In this document: in pieces, positions 1-7,757 of the stretch
How positions within the stretch are numbered: the stretch's first letter is position 1
Layout: every line of letters starts with the position of its first letter
Assembly: GCA_903878285.1 (NCBI GenBank)
Contig: CAIRHB010000042.1
Location: forward strand, 1-40,035
From: Candidatus Adlerbacteria bacterium
GTDB taxonomy: Bacteria; Patescibacteriota; Minisyncoccia; Phycocordibacterales; SBAW01
Direction of reading: 5' to 3'
Length of the DNA: 40,035 nt
Position numbers and translations under genes: made by a program
Notes under the pieces: generated by a model
The model's input: the letters and a program-made list of their open reading frames with translations, nothing else
The model's database searches: none
What the model was told of the DNA's origin: nothing

Positions 1-73
1 CAGCAATACAAATCGACGATATGATGAGTGTGCAACAAGGGCATAGTGCAAAAGAGCTAGCTTGTAACTGACT

Positions 74-877
74 CTATTGTACGTGCTCTTTTTGCGTTTG
101 GTGGCTGTAATGAACAGTGGAGGAGTTTTGAGATTCACGGGATATAATCTTGTGCGTGCCCTTAACGGATCGCTTCACATGGGCGAAAAACGCCTCGATA
201 TTGTTTACATGTACCGCCCCTCGGACATGCTCGCCCTTGCTGTGATTGACGGTGTGGCGCTCGTAGCCCTTGGCTGCTTTCTCTAGGCGGTTGGTCTGGT
301 CGGTCATCAAGAAACTTGCGGGCTCGACATACTCGGCGAGAAACTCGCGGTGTGCCTGTGCGGTAGAGTCCGCTACCACCTGTGCACGGATATTGCCGCC
401 GCGCTCTTTTGCAGCCATCACCACCGTCTTGTTTTTCATCACGCCCTTGGTGCGGTTGCTGATGCCACCCAGATAGCCCGTGTCCATCTCGACAATGCCC
501 TTGAGCTTGCCGTTGTTCTGCCCGAGTGCCTTGCGGATAAGATGGAGCATACGCCATGCGGTCTTGTAGGTAACCTCAAGCTCGCGCTCTAGCTCTTTGG
601 CTGACTTGCCGCTCTTGGAGCTGGAGAAAGACAGGATAGCTGCAAACCACACCGTAAGCGGGGTATCGCTCTTGTGGAATATCGTTCCTGCAGTCGGGGC
701 AATCTGAAAGCGGCATTTGGAGCACTGGTACTGCTTGCGCCCTGCTATGCGCTTGTACGAGCCACCACAGGAGCACTGGCGGGTGTGTTGTGCGTCAAAC
801 AGGAAGTCCAAACACACATCATCGTTGGGGAAGTCCTTAGCCAAGCTTTTAATGCCGTATCGTTGTTCTCGCTTCAT
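74..877 (-). CDS. IS1595-family transposase, possibly with a decayed C-terminus
   Basis: The 267-residue protein begins with a zinc ribbon (CSCGG near residue 35, CSKC near 52) and continues into an IS1595/ISXO2-type DDE transposase core. That core includes MDTGYLGG (first acidic residue), FLMTDQ (second) and VNNIEAFFAHVKR followed by GTHK (third catalytic region). Members of this family usually run on with a conserved tail of about 25-40 residues after GTHK/GTYH. Here the tail is short and partly unlike the family, so a small deletion or frameshift near position 130-140 is possible. The ATG is preceded by AGGAG and a sigma70-like promoter, unlike most genes in the window, which fits a foreign origin. 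I could not define terminal inverted repeats. I am confident of the family and unsure whether it is active. Confidence 0.85.
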   Translation of the reverse strand: MKREQRYGIKSLAKDFPNDDVCLDFLFDAQHTRQCSCGGSYKRIAGRKQYQCSKCRFQIAPTAGTIFHKSDTPLTVWFAAILSFSSSKSGKSAKELERELEVTYKTAWRMLHLIRKALGQNNGKLKGIVEMDTGYLGGISNRTKGVMKNKTVVMAAKERGGNIRAQVVADSTAQAHREFLAEYVEPASFLMTDQTNRLEKAAKGYERHTVNHSKGEHVRGAVHVNNIEAFFAHVKRSVKGTHKIISRESQNSSTVHYSHQTQKEHVQ

Positions 878-885
878 ATACTCCT

Positions 886-914
886 ATCCTAGTCGATAGT
901 AGTTATGTTGTCAA
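886..914 (-). promoter_or_regulatory. Promoter of the IS1595-type transposase
   Basis: On the minus strand there is a perfect TTGACA (-35, positions 914-909), a 17-nt spacer and TAGGAT (-10, positions 891-886), followed by AGGAG (885-881) and the ATG at 877. It is close to consensus and directed only at the transposase. It is a sequence match only. Confidence 0.6.
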
Positions 915-922
915 GGGATAAG

Positions 923-931
923 TGTGGATAA
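923..931 (-). promoter_or_regulatory. Consensus DnaA box upstream of the 982 gene
   Basis: TGTGGATAA is a perfect reverse-strand match to the DnaA-box consensus TTATNCACA. It lies between the transposase promoter and the start of the large hypothetical gene. Isolated DnaA boxes outside the origin can regulate transcription or titrate DnaA. A chance match of nine bases is also possible. Confidence 0.4.
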
Positions 932-981
932 CTTCGCGCTTTTTTGTGTCGAAATGCAAAACTGGCAGTACTATAGAGAAT

Positions 982-3621
982 ATGAAATCGCCAGGAAGAG
1001 GAAGTCCAAAACTACCCGCCGCGGCGAATGAGAATCAAGACCCCAAGGTCGTATCTTTCGCTAAAACATACGAAAAGAAACATGGAGCATCCCTTACAGC
1101 AGATCTGGCAATAAGAGAGGCTGCACGAGAACCTGGGGGCGCAACAAAAACAGAGACGGAAGAGCCGATCGCAGATATAACTCCTGCTGTGACAACACCC
1201 AGCCACGGAGAAGCGCCTGCTTTTATACCGCCAAATGTTGCCACTAGAGAAGCCGCAAAAACACCAGCACCTGTCCCCGCAACCGAGGCTGCTGTAACAG
1301 TAGCACCACCTGAATCAGTGAGTACTGTCACTCCAGCACCAGGGCTAGAAAATGTCCCGAAAGCAGAGAGAACTCCTGCAACAGTAGAGGTACCTTTGAC
1401 CGAAGAGCAGCTGAATCAGCGCCTTGGAGAGATGCGTAGCAGTTTGGTAACAGCAGAGGTTTTTGCTGCAGAGAATAAGATTGACAAAAAATACAAAAGT
1501 AGGGCTAAAAATGATCTGGGTACCTTTGTTCCACTAGAAAAAATTGAGGAAGTGGCATTAGTAGGGGGGCAACATATTGGCTTAGTCAATGGACGGAGGA
1601 TTTCACTAACCCAAGCAGAAGTAAATCTCCGCGAAGCTCGACGTGCACACTCCGCGCTTCAAGAAGAGTCGGCACGCCGAATTGTCGGCACTGGCGCTGT
1701 CGCTAATTTTGAGAAAACGAAAGAGATGTTTGCTTTTGTCTCTAAAGAACGCGCAGAAATTGCGCGTCTTGTCGCAGAGGAAAAGGGTGGGAGAGACCCA
1801 GGCGCACTTAAAAAAGTAGGGCGCTTCATAGCACAAACGTGGGCAAAAACACCGCCAATAGCACGTGCTGCATTATTAGTGCCAACATTGCTTCTTTCGC
1901 CCACCTTTACCGGTGCCGCTATTGGTGTTTGGGGAACAAGCGCGATAGCTCGCGCCGTCATTGCACCACATCTACTAAAAGGGACGGGGTCAATACTCAA
2001 TTGGTGGTACGATAGCCGAAAAGAAAAGGCAGTGGGGCATACGTTGGCATCTTTTAACCCAAACAACCTAAGCGCGACTATTAAAGAACTTGAGGGGCAT
2101 ATTGCCAAACGCGCGAAATCTGCAGAGCGTACAAGACTTTACCAAACCCTTTTTGCCTTGGGCGCTGGTGGCGCATTAGGGTATGGGGTAGGTCATGAGT
2201 TCAGTGAGATCACTGGATATAGAGGCATGGCGCATGCTAACGCTGAGGAAACACGCGTGTTGCCGTTGGTCGTGGATGCTAATGGTACGCGTCTGCCAGC
2301 AGCAAGACCGTGGACACCTCCAGCAGAACAAGGTGCGGTTACTACTAACGGAGTCACGGTGCGAACCAACTTAACAAATTATGAAGATGCTCAAACTTCT
2401 ACTGGCACAAGAATAAATGTTGGTGATGGTTTTTGGGACAAGTTTAAAGAGTGGTTTAACCCGAAGCCTGCTGTGCCAGGAGGTGGGTCGACAGACGCAC
2501 TAGTATCTGCGCCTACTGGAGGAGTAGCGAGCAATGTTGCCTCGCCCGACCTGTTGCATGCAAATACAGAAATACATGGAACGGTATGGAAAACATTTGA
2601 GGATCAATTAAATCAATCGGATCAGTTTAAAGGTCTCACACAGGCACAGAAAGAGTACATCATCGACGGCAACATTCGGCACTTGCGCGGGCTTGGACAT
2701 GATAGACTCGTAGCATTGGGTTTTAAGAATGGCAACATCGACTTGGTAGCAGACGGTCAGAAAGTGGATTTTAGTGTCTTGAAAGATGACAGTTTCCAAC
2801 AAGCGCTGCACGATAAAGCTACCGGTCTTTCCAAAGCACAACAGGCAAGCATTACTCACCAACACGCACCGCAACCACATACACCACTTCCACACGAAGG
2901 TCTCGCTGCGTCAGGGTCAGGTCGGTTGCCACCAGTTCTTCCAAATGCAGAGTCGTCTAACAGAGCATTGCTTGAATATGTAAGCGAAAAATATGGCGGG
3001 GTGTTTGCCAGAGATTTGCATGTGGTGCAAGACATGACCGCCCAGCAAGTACTCAGTGCTGAGACAATACCTGGTATCGACGCCGAAGAACTTGCTCACA
3101 TCAAAGATAGCGCGGGGCAATTGTTGCTGGATACGAGCAATAACCATAATCAGACAATTGGACAATTAGCCCGAGAGTCTGATCTCTACAGAGCGGTGAT
3201 GGATGCGCCGTCACAGCTACAGATACCACAACGGTTCGCTAAACTCATGCTTGAGCAGTATCAGGGACTGAGGGGTTTGAGCCAGACACAGCTGCACATG
3301 TCCGTGTATGACATACTACAAAGTACTGATGTCCGACCGGACACAAAAGCCCTTGTTGACACCATGTTGAAACATACCGGCGCTAGCAATCTGCGCATGT
3401 CTGTTCATGCACTTATATTAAGTGATATAGCAAAAAATCCCGCAACCAAAGCACTGGCTTCTGATATGGGGAACTCTGCTCTGACATCTCCCTACGCTCG
3501 ACAGTTAATCGACCAGATCGCAAAGCAGCGACCAGTGCCCTTGGCACCACACTATACTGGAACTTCTCCGTTCCCAAGCGGGACTGGCGGCATTGATACC
3601 GAACTCGGTGGACAATATTAA
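982..3621 (+). CDS. Large hypothetical membrane-associated protein
   Basis: I do not recognise this 879-residue protein. I chose the ATG at 982 over the upstream in-frame start at 922 because TACTAT lies exactly 7 nt before it and the extra N-terminal residues look non-coding. The N-terminal 150 residues are rich in Pro, Ala, Thr and Glu and probably disordered. A charged, helical part follows. Hydrophobic stretches occur near residues 290-330 (PIARAALLVPTLLLSP, then AAIGVWG) and 395-410 (LFALGAGGALGYGVG). The C-terminal 450 residues are soluble-looking, and a short stretch around residue 640 is rich in His, Pro and Gln. Its codon choice is more AT-rich than that of uvrD or virB4 downstream. 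It may be a cell-envelope protein; I assign no function. Confidence 0.75.
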   Translation: MKSPGRGSPKLPAAANENQDPKVVSFAKTYEKKHGASLTADLAIREAAREPGGATKTETEEPIADITPAVTTPSHGEAPAFIPPNVATREAAKTPAPVPATEAAVTVAPPESVSTVTPAPGLENVPKAERTPATVEVPLTEEQLNQRLGEMRSSLVTAEVFAAENKIDKKYKSRAKNDLGTFVPLEKIEEVALVGGQHIGLVNGRRISLTQAEVNLREARRAHSALQEESARRIVGTGAVANFEKTKEMFAFVSKERAEIARLVAEEKGGRDPGALKKVGRFIAQTWAKTPPIARAALLVPTLLLSPTFTGAAIGVWGTSAIARAVIAPHLLKGTGSILNWWYDSRKEKAVGHTLASFNPNNLSATIKELEGHIAKRAKSAERTRLYQTLFALGAGGALGYGVGHEFSEITGYRGMAHANAEETRVLPLVVDANGTRLPAARPWTPPAEQGAVTTNGVTVRTNLTNYEDAQTSTGTRINVGDGFWDKFKEWFNPKPAVPGGGSTDALVSAPTGGVASNVASPDLLHANTEIHGTVWKTFEDQLNQSDQFKGLTQAQKEYIIDGNIRHLRGLGHDRLVALGFKNGNIDLVADGQKVDFSVLKDDSFQQALHDKATGLSKAQQASITHQHAPQPHTPLPHEGLAASGSGRLPPVLPNAESSNRALLEYVSEKYGGVFARDLHVVQDMTAQQVLSAETIPGIDAEELAHIKDSAGQLLLDTSNNHNQTIGQLARESDLYRAVMDAPSQLQIPQRFAKLMLEQYQGLRGLSQTQLHMSVYDILQSTDVRPDTKALVDTMLKHTGASNLRMSVHALILSDIAKNPATKALASDMGNSALTSPYARQLIDQIAKQRPVPLAPHYTGTSPFPSGTGGIDTELGGQY

Positions 3622-3645
3622 TAACGAGCAACATCCTGAACATAT

Positions 3646-3951
3646 ATGGACAAAGAAACACGGGGGAAGATGGTCGAGGAGTGGGGGTTGGCAGGGTTTT
3701 CGCAGGAGGAGCAGGATGAATTTATCGACAAGATCGGGCAGGCGCTGTATCAGAGCGTCGTGATGCGCGCAACAGACGAGATGTCTGACGAGCAGCAGGA
3801 TATCTTTGAGACATTTCTCGAGCAGGCGGGCGAGAAGGCCGACCTGTTTACCGTGCTCGACTACTTGCACACTAACGTGCAAGGGTTTGACGACATGCTT
3901 GCCGAAGAGACAGAAAAGTTGAAGAAGGAATTGCTCGCAGCAGCGGCGTAA
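3646..3951 (+). CDS. Small acidic helical protein, DUF5663-like
   Basis: This 101-residue soluble, acidic protein is predicted to be largely alpha-helical (EEWGLAGFSQEEQDEFIDKIG, then MSDEQQDIFETFLEQ). It ends in a Lys/Glu helix and an Ala run. It resembles small DUF5663-type proteins from Patescibacteria, in which a 'Ls.eq...f' helix follows an N-terminal helical pair. That assignment is from memory of the family and is tentative. It sits 24 nt after the large hypothetical gene and 44 nt before uvrD. No Shine-Dalgarno sequence is visible. Its function is unknown. Confidence 0.65.
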   Translation: MDKETRGKMVEEWGLAGFSQEEQDEFIDKIGQALYQSVVMRATDEMSDEQQDIFETFLEQAGEKADLFTVLDYLHTNVQGFDDMLAEETEKLKKELLAAAA

Positions 3952-3995
3952 CACGCAGTAGAGGAGAACAGAACGAAGAGTGGTATAGTGCCTAC

Positions 3996-6026
3996 ATGTC
4001 GCATACGGATAGGTTGAACCCTGCGCAGCGGGAGGCGGTGCTGTGTACCGAAGGGCCACTGTTGGTGCTCGCGGGGGCGGGGGCGGGCAAGACGCGCGTG
4101 ATCGCGCATCGCATTTTGGAGATCGTACAGCGCGGCACCGAGCCGGAGCATGTCCTCGCGATTACCTTTACCAACAAAGCAGCGGGCGAGATGCGCGAGC
4201 GCGTGGTTGGGCTGCTACGCGAGCAGGGCGCACTGCCTCCCGATGCGACCTCGCACTCGCGCCACGCACAAAAATCAATGCCAGGGTTTTTTGGTCGAGC
4301 GGGGGAGCCGTTTGTATCCACCTTTCACTCGCTCGGGCTGTTGGTACTCAAAGAAAACTATAAAGAGCTGGGGTATAAGCGCACGCCTGCTATATACGAC
4401 CGCACCGACTCAATGCGCGAGATTAAAGCGGCAATGAAGCAACTCGGCATCGAGGATATGGAACCAAGGACTGTCCTTGGCGTGATATCCAAGACAAAAG
4501 GGCAGGGGATTGCATTGGAAGAGTTTATCGAAAAGGGCGAGAACTTTCGCGACCGCGCGGTCGCCTCGGTGTGGAACCTCTACGACCAAGCGCTGCGAAA
4601 AGACGCAGCGGTCGACTTTGACGATCTGCTGCTGCGCTCGATGCGCTTTTTGGAGATCAACGCCGAGGCACGGGTGCGCTACCAAGCCCGTTGGACACAT
4701 ATCCATATCGACGAGTACCAAGACACCAACCGCGTGCAAGCGCAGATGGCACACCTACTGGTCGGCCCCGCGCGCAACATCTGCGCGGTCGGCGACATCG
4801 ACCAAACCATCTACGGCTGGCGCGGCGCCGAGATCGCCAACATAATCCAGTTTGAGCGGACATATCCGGGCGCCAAGGTGGTGCTGCTTGAGGAAAACTA
4901 TCGCTCGACGCAAAAAATCCTCGACGCGGCAAACACGGTGATTGCTAAAAACCCCAACCGCCCCGAAAAAAATCTCTTTACTAAAAACAGTGAGGGCGAG
5001 CAGATCGGCATCTATCAAGCCTTCGACGAAACCGACGAGGCAGGATTTATCGCGCGCAAAATCGGCGAGCTACTGCGCGATGGGCGCGGCGCGGATGGAA
5101 AGAAGTTGCAGCCGCGCGACTTCGCGGTGCTCTACCGAGCAAACTTCCAGTCGCGAGCGATTGAGGAGCAGCTACTCGCCGCAGGCGTGCCGTACCAAGT
5201 GCTCGGCACGCGCTTTTTCGAACGTAAAGAGGTCAAAGACACGCTGTCATTTATCCGCGCAGCACTCCTCGACACACCCGCCGATATCCACCGCGTGACA
5301 CAGGTGCTGCCAGGCATCGGCAAAGTCACTGCACTAAAGATCCTTGCTGGACAGGAAGACACACTGCGTGGCGCGATCGCGCAAAAAGTGCAGGCAATGC
5401 GCACACTCTTGGCACGCATCCGCGAGAAAACAAGCATGCTGCCGCCGTCGCAGTTGATTCAGTTTATCGCCACCGAGTCGGGGATGGAAAAATTATTCAA
5501 AGAAGACAAACTCGAAGGAGCAGAGCGGCTCGAGAACCTCCGCGAGCTTGGGGCATTGGCGGCGCGGTATGATGCACTTCCTACGTACATCGCCGATGAT
5601 GAGACACGCCCCGCGCTGGATGCCTTTATGGAGTCGGCGGCGCTCGCGAGCGACCAGGATGAGCTGAAAGATGAGGCGAACGCGGTGCGGCTGATGACCA
5701 TCCACGCATCCAAAGGGCTCGAGTTCCCCATCGTGTTTATTACTGGGTTCGAGGAAGGACTCTTCCCCTACGAGCGCGACTACACATCGTCGGACTCCTC
5801 TGGTTCGGGGCAGAGAAGCGGCAAGGATGACCAGGAAGAAGAGCGGCGGCTGTGCTACGTGGCGATCACGCGCGCACGCGAAAAAGTGTTCCTCACGTTT
5901 GCGTCCTACCGCACGATCTTTGGATCTAAAAATGCGACTATCCGCTCGCAGTTTATTGGCGACATCCCCGAACATCTGCTGGAGTGGGAATCGCCCGAGC
6001 GACTCGGAAAAACCATCTATTTGTAA
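3996..6026 (+). CDS. uvrD: UvrD/PcrA/Rep-type superfamily 1A DNA helicase
   Basis: The 676-residue protein is a 3'-5' SF1A helicase of the UvrD/PcrA/Rep group, acting in nucleotide-excision repair, mismatch repair and removal of replication obstacles. Visible motifs in order are the Q-motif LNPAQREAV, Walker A GAGAGKTR (about residues 27-34), FVSTFHSLG (motif Ia), DEYQDTN (motif II), GDIDQTIYGWRGA (motif III), EENYRST (motif IV), TIHASKGLEFPIVFITG (motif V) and CYVAITRARE (motif VI). The length is typical for the family. TATAGT ends 6 nt before the ATG and there is no Shine-Dalgarno sequence, so a leaderless mRNA is likely. Rep or PcrA naming cannot be separated from UvrD by sight. Confidence 0.95.
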   Translation: MSHTDRLNPAQREAVLCTEGPLLVLAGAGAGKTRVIAHRILEIVQRGTEPEHVLAITFTNKAAGEMRERVVGLLREQGALPPDATSHSRHAQKSMPGFFGRAGEPFVSTFHSLGLLVLKENYKELGYKRTPAIYDRTDSMREIKAAMKQLGIEDMEPRTVLGVISKTKGQGIALEEFIEKGENFRDRAVASVWNLYDQALRKDAAVDFDDLLLRSMRFLEINAEARVRYQARWTHIHIDEYQDTNRVQAQMAHLLVGPARNICAVGDIDQTIYGWRGAEIANIIQFERTYPGAKVVLLEENYRSTQKILDAANTVIAKNPNRPEKNLFTKNSEGEQIGIYQAFDETDEAGFIARKIGELLRDGRGADGKKLQPRDFAVLYRANFQSRAIEEQLLAAGVPYQVLGTRFFERKEVKDTLSFIRAALLDTPADIHRVTQVLPGIGKVTALKILAGQEDTLRGAIAQKVQAMRTLLARIREKTSMLPPSQLIQFIATESGMEKLFKEDKLEGAERLENLRELGALAARYDALPTYIADDETRPALDAFMESAALASDQDELKDEANAVRLMTIHASKGLEFPIVFITGFEEGLFPYERDYTSSDSSGSGQRSGKDDQEEERRLCYVAITRAREKVFLTFASYRTIFGSKNATIRSQFIGDIPEHLLEWESPERLGKTIYL

Positions 6027-6039
6027 TGATTTTCCCGCC

Positions 6040-6048
6040 TGTGGATAA
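6040..6048 (-). promoter_or_regulatory. Consensus DnaA box downstream of uvrD
   Basis: TGTGGATAA is a perfect reverse-strand DnaA box, located 17 nt before the -35 element of the lipoprotein promoter. That position would suit regulation of the cassette by DnaA, but this is only a sequence match. Confidence 0.4.
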
Positions 6049-6064
6049 CCCGCTCACCGCGCGC

Positions 6065-6093
6065 TTGACAAAAAACTGATATTGGTACTAAAT
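6065..6093 (+). promoter_or_regulatory. Promoter of the small lipoprotein gene
   Basis: TTGACA (6065-6070) is followed by a 17-nt spacer and CTAAAT (6088-6093; one base on, TAAATA is an alternative). The transcript would have a leader of about 70 nt. That leader contains a G-rich/C-rich hairpin (GTCCCTC around 6104 against GAGGGGGAC around 6127) before a strong ribosome binding site. This is one of the few genes in the window with a long leader. Confidence 0.55.
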
Positions 6094-6171
6094 AGTGGCA
6101 GATAGTCCCTCCCTTAAAAGGTGCGAGAGGGGGACGCCTAAGTTGAAAAAGCACCACAAAGGGGGCTAAAA

Positions 6172-6399
6172 ATGTTTAATAAGATGCTCGGGGCAATCGC
6201 TCTGCTTGGGCTGCTGACCACAAGCAGCCTGTCGCTCACCGGGTGCGGCACAGTGGCCGACCCGACAGCATGGTACGGGCTCGAGCTACAGCATGCCTTC
6301 AAAGAAGGCGCACGAGGCTCGGATGAGCGTATGAGCGGGTACGCGACGGCTGCGCAACGGGGCATTAATGAGGGTTTTGCCCTGAGCGCCCAGAAGTAA
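6172..6399 (+). CDS. Small secreted lipoprotein
   Basis: The 75-residue precursor has a short basic N-terminus (MFNK), a hydrophobic core (LGAIALLGLLTTSSLSL) and a lipobox SLTGC. Diacylglycerol attachment at Cys would leave a mature peptide of about 50 residues on the outer face of the membrane. The mature part is polar, and no family is recognised. A strong purine-rich ribosome binding site (AAGGGGG, 5 nt before ATG), its own promoter and a long hairpin after the stop make this an independent, probably well-expressed unit. It resembles small entericidin-like or lysis-type lipoproteins only in size. Confidence 0.75.
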   Translation: MFNKMLGAIALLGLLTTSSLSLTGCGTVADPTAWYGLELQHAFKEGARGSDERMSGYATAAQRGINEGFALSAQK

Positions 6400-6412
6400 C
6401 CGTGCAGTTACA

Positions 6413-6457
6413 GACCGAGGAGGGAGGGGTGAAAATCACCATCACCCCTCCTCGGTC
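6413..6457 (+). terminator. Strong hairpin after the lipoprotein gene
   Basis: A near-perfect inverted repeat has arms of 16 paired bases. GACCGAGGAGG and GGTGA on the left pair with TCACC and CCTCCTCGGTC on the right, with a 4-nt bulge. A short T-containing stretch (TTCCGCTATTTT) follows. It lies 14 nt after the stop codon, which suits an intrinsic terminator, although the T-tract is interrupted. Confidence 0.6.
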
Positions 6458-6530
6458 TTCCGCTATTTTAGCGTAGGCAAAAGAGTTTATTTGAGCTACA
6501 GTAGGGAGCAACAGAAGATGTCTTCATACT

Positions 6531-7304
6531 ATGCTCAAAAAGAAATCACTCGGGCAACATTTTTTACACAACGCGCACTATGTGCGGGCGGTCGCAGACG
6601 CGGGGCAGGTAGTGGCGGGGGACACCGTGCTCGAGGTCGGCCCCGGCGACGGCGCGCTCACTCGCGAGATGCTCTCGCGTGGCGCTGTCGTGCTCGCGGT
6701 CGAGAAGGATCATCGCCTGATCCCGCTCCTGCAAGAAACGTTTAAAACGGAGATCGTGCGCGAGCAGCTATACTTGATGGAGGGCGACGCGCTCGATCTG
6801 CCGCCCGCGCGCATCGGTCTGCGCTCGGGGAAGTTTAAGGTTGTTGCAAACATACCCTACAACATCACCGGCGCCCTGCTGCGGATGCTGCTGTCGGGCG
6901 AGGCGCAGCCGAGCGCTGTGGTGGTGCTGGTCCAAAAAGAGGTCGCGCGACGTATCACCGACAAAAAAGAGAGTTTGCTGTCGTTATCAATCAAAGCGTA
7001 CGGCACGCCAGAGTATATCAAAACCGTGCCGCGCGGCGCGTTCACACCGCCGCCAAACGTCGACTCGGCAATCCTGCGCGTCGCAGATATCTCGCGAACA
7101 CGCTTTGCATCACCCGAGCACGAAGCGCGTTTTTTCGCACTCATCAAAGCGGGGTTCGCTCAAAAGCGAAAACTCCTGCGCCGCAACATCGAGCGGCTGC
7201 TTGGCAGCGAAACACTTTCCCTCATGCAGCAGGCGGGCATCTCTGAAAACGCCCGCGCCGAGCAGGTGCCGCTGGAAAAGTGGCTGTTGCTTGCCGCAAA
7301 ATAA
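6531..7304 (+). CDS. rsmA: 16S rRNA (adenine-N6,N6)-dimethyltransferase RsmA/KsgA
   Basis: The 257-residue SAM-dependent methyltransferase dimethylates two adjacent adenines in the 3'-terminal helix-45 loop of 16S rRNA during small-subunit assembly. The N-terminus LGQHFL is the family signature. Motif I VLEVGPGDGALT lies at about residues 33-44, the acidic SAM-ribose site AVEKD near 63, and the catalytic NIPYN near 106. The basic C-terminal domain (KRKLLRRNI) completes the protein. The start is set by homology to LGQHFL. No Shine-Dalgarno sequence is visible, and CATACT abuts the ATG. The gene converges on the 7314-7712 gene with a gap of 9 nt. Confidence 0.95.
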   Translation: MLKKKSLGQHFLHNAHYVRAVADAGQVVAGDTVLEVGPGDGALTREMLSRGAVVLAVEKDHRLIPLLQETFKTEIVREQLYLMEGDALDLPPARIGLRSGKFKVVANIPYNITGALLRMLLSGEAQPSAVVVLVQKEVARRITDKKESLLSLSIKAYGTPEYIKTVPRGAFTPPPNVDSAILRVADISRTRFASPEHEARFFALIKAGFAQKRKLLRRNIERLLGSETLSLMQQAGISENARAEQVPLEKWLLLAAK

Positions 7305-7313
7305 TCTCCAAAA

Positions 7314-7712
7314 TCAAGCTGGACTTACGTTCTCAAACTGCATCCGCAGACCATATAAAAAAACCGGTGGGGTAGTTGGTGTAAAACAGAAAAATGGTAT
7401 ATCAAAATTGCCCATTATTTCCTGTCCTGGATGAGTGGGCGGAATAGATGGCGTCGGGGGAACCATATTTAAAAGGGTCTCAGGTGTCCAGATATATTCA
7501 TAGGGAGGTAAAAGTGGGCTTGCTGATGGCGCCAACTGCACCCAAATCGAAGGGCCGAGGGCACTGATGCACGGCGTAAGTATTGCAATCCTGCCGCCAA
7601 ATGAGCCACCGAGCGCCTCTGCGGTGTGTGTTGGCATAAAAAGTGCAATACCGATGACGACTGCGGTGAGCGCGACCGAGAGCTGTTTGAGATGGTGTGA
7701 TAGATTGTGCAT
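7314..7712 (-). CDS. Secreted or membrane-anchored hypothetical protein, divergent head of the pilus locus
   Basis: This 132-residue protein has a hydrophobic N-terminal segment (LSVALTAVVIGIALFM). An Ala-Leu-Gly-Gly-rich start of the mature region, FGGRIAILTPC, and a Pro-rich second half with two or three cysteines follow. I chose the internal ATG at 7712 because TATACT lies 8 nt before it; the further upstream start at 7769 would read through the neighbouring promoter. Proteins with a 'GGxFGGRI..xPC' beginning recur beside Patescibacteria type IV secretion/pilus genes as I remember them. Its role is unknown; a surface or pilus-associated protein is a guess from context. Confidence 0.65.
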   Translation of the reverse strand: MHNLSHHLKQLSVALTAVVIGIALFMPTHTAEALGGSFGGRIAILTPCISALGPSIWVQLAPSASPLLPPYEYIWTPETLLNMVPPTPSIPPTHPGQEIMGNFDIPFFCFTPTTPPVFLYGLRMQFENVSPA

Positions 7713-7720
7713 GTACAACC

Positions 7721-7750
7721 AGTATATACTAGAAAAACGTGCGGTATACT
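7721..7750. promoter_or_regulatory. Divergent pair of -10 boxes with little or no leader
   Basis: Two TATACT boxes point outward. The minus-strand copy (7726-7721) is 8 nt from the ATG at 7712. The plus-strand copy (7745-7750) is 7 nt from the ATG at 7758. The minus copy is part of a 10-bp palindrome, AGTATATACT. No convincing -35 hexamer is seen for either, and neither start has a Shine-Dalgarno sequence. Both genes should therefore give leaderless mRNAs from a shared 45-bp control region. Confidence 0.6.
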
Positions 7751-7757
7751 GTGAGTA

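Noticed and set aside
6491-6745. Small Arg/Gly-rich frame overlapping rsmA
   Set aside because: It overlaps rsmA in another frame and its composition is typical of an out-of-frame reading of GC-rich DNA.
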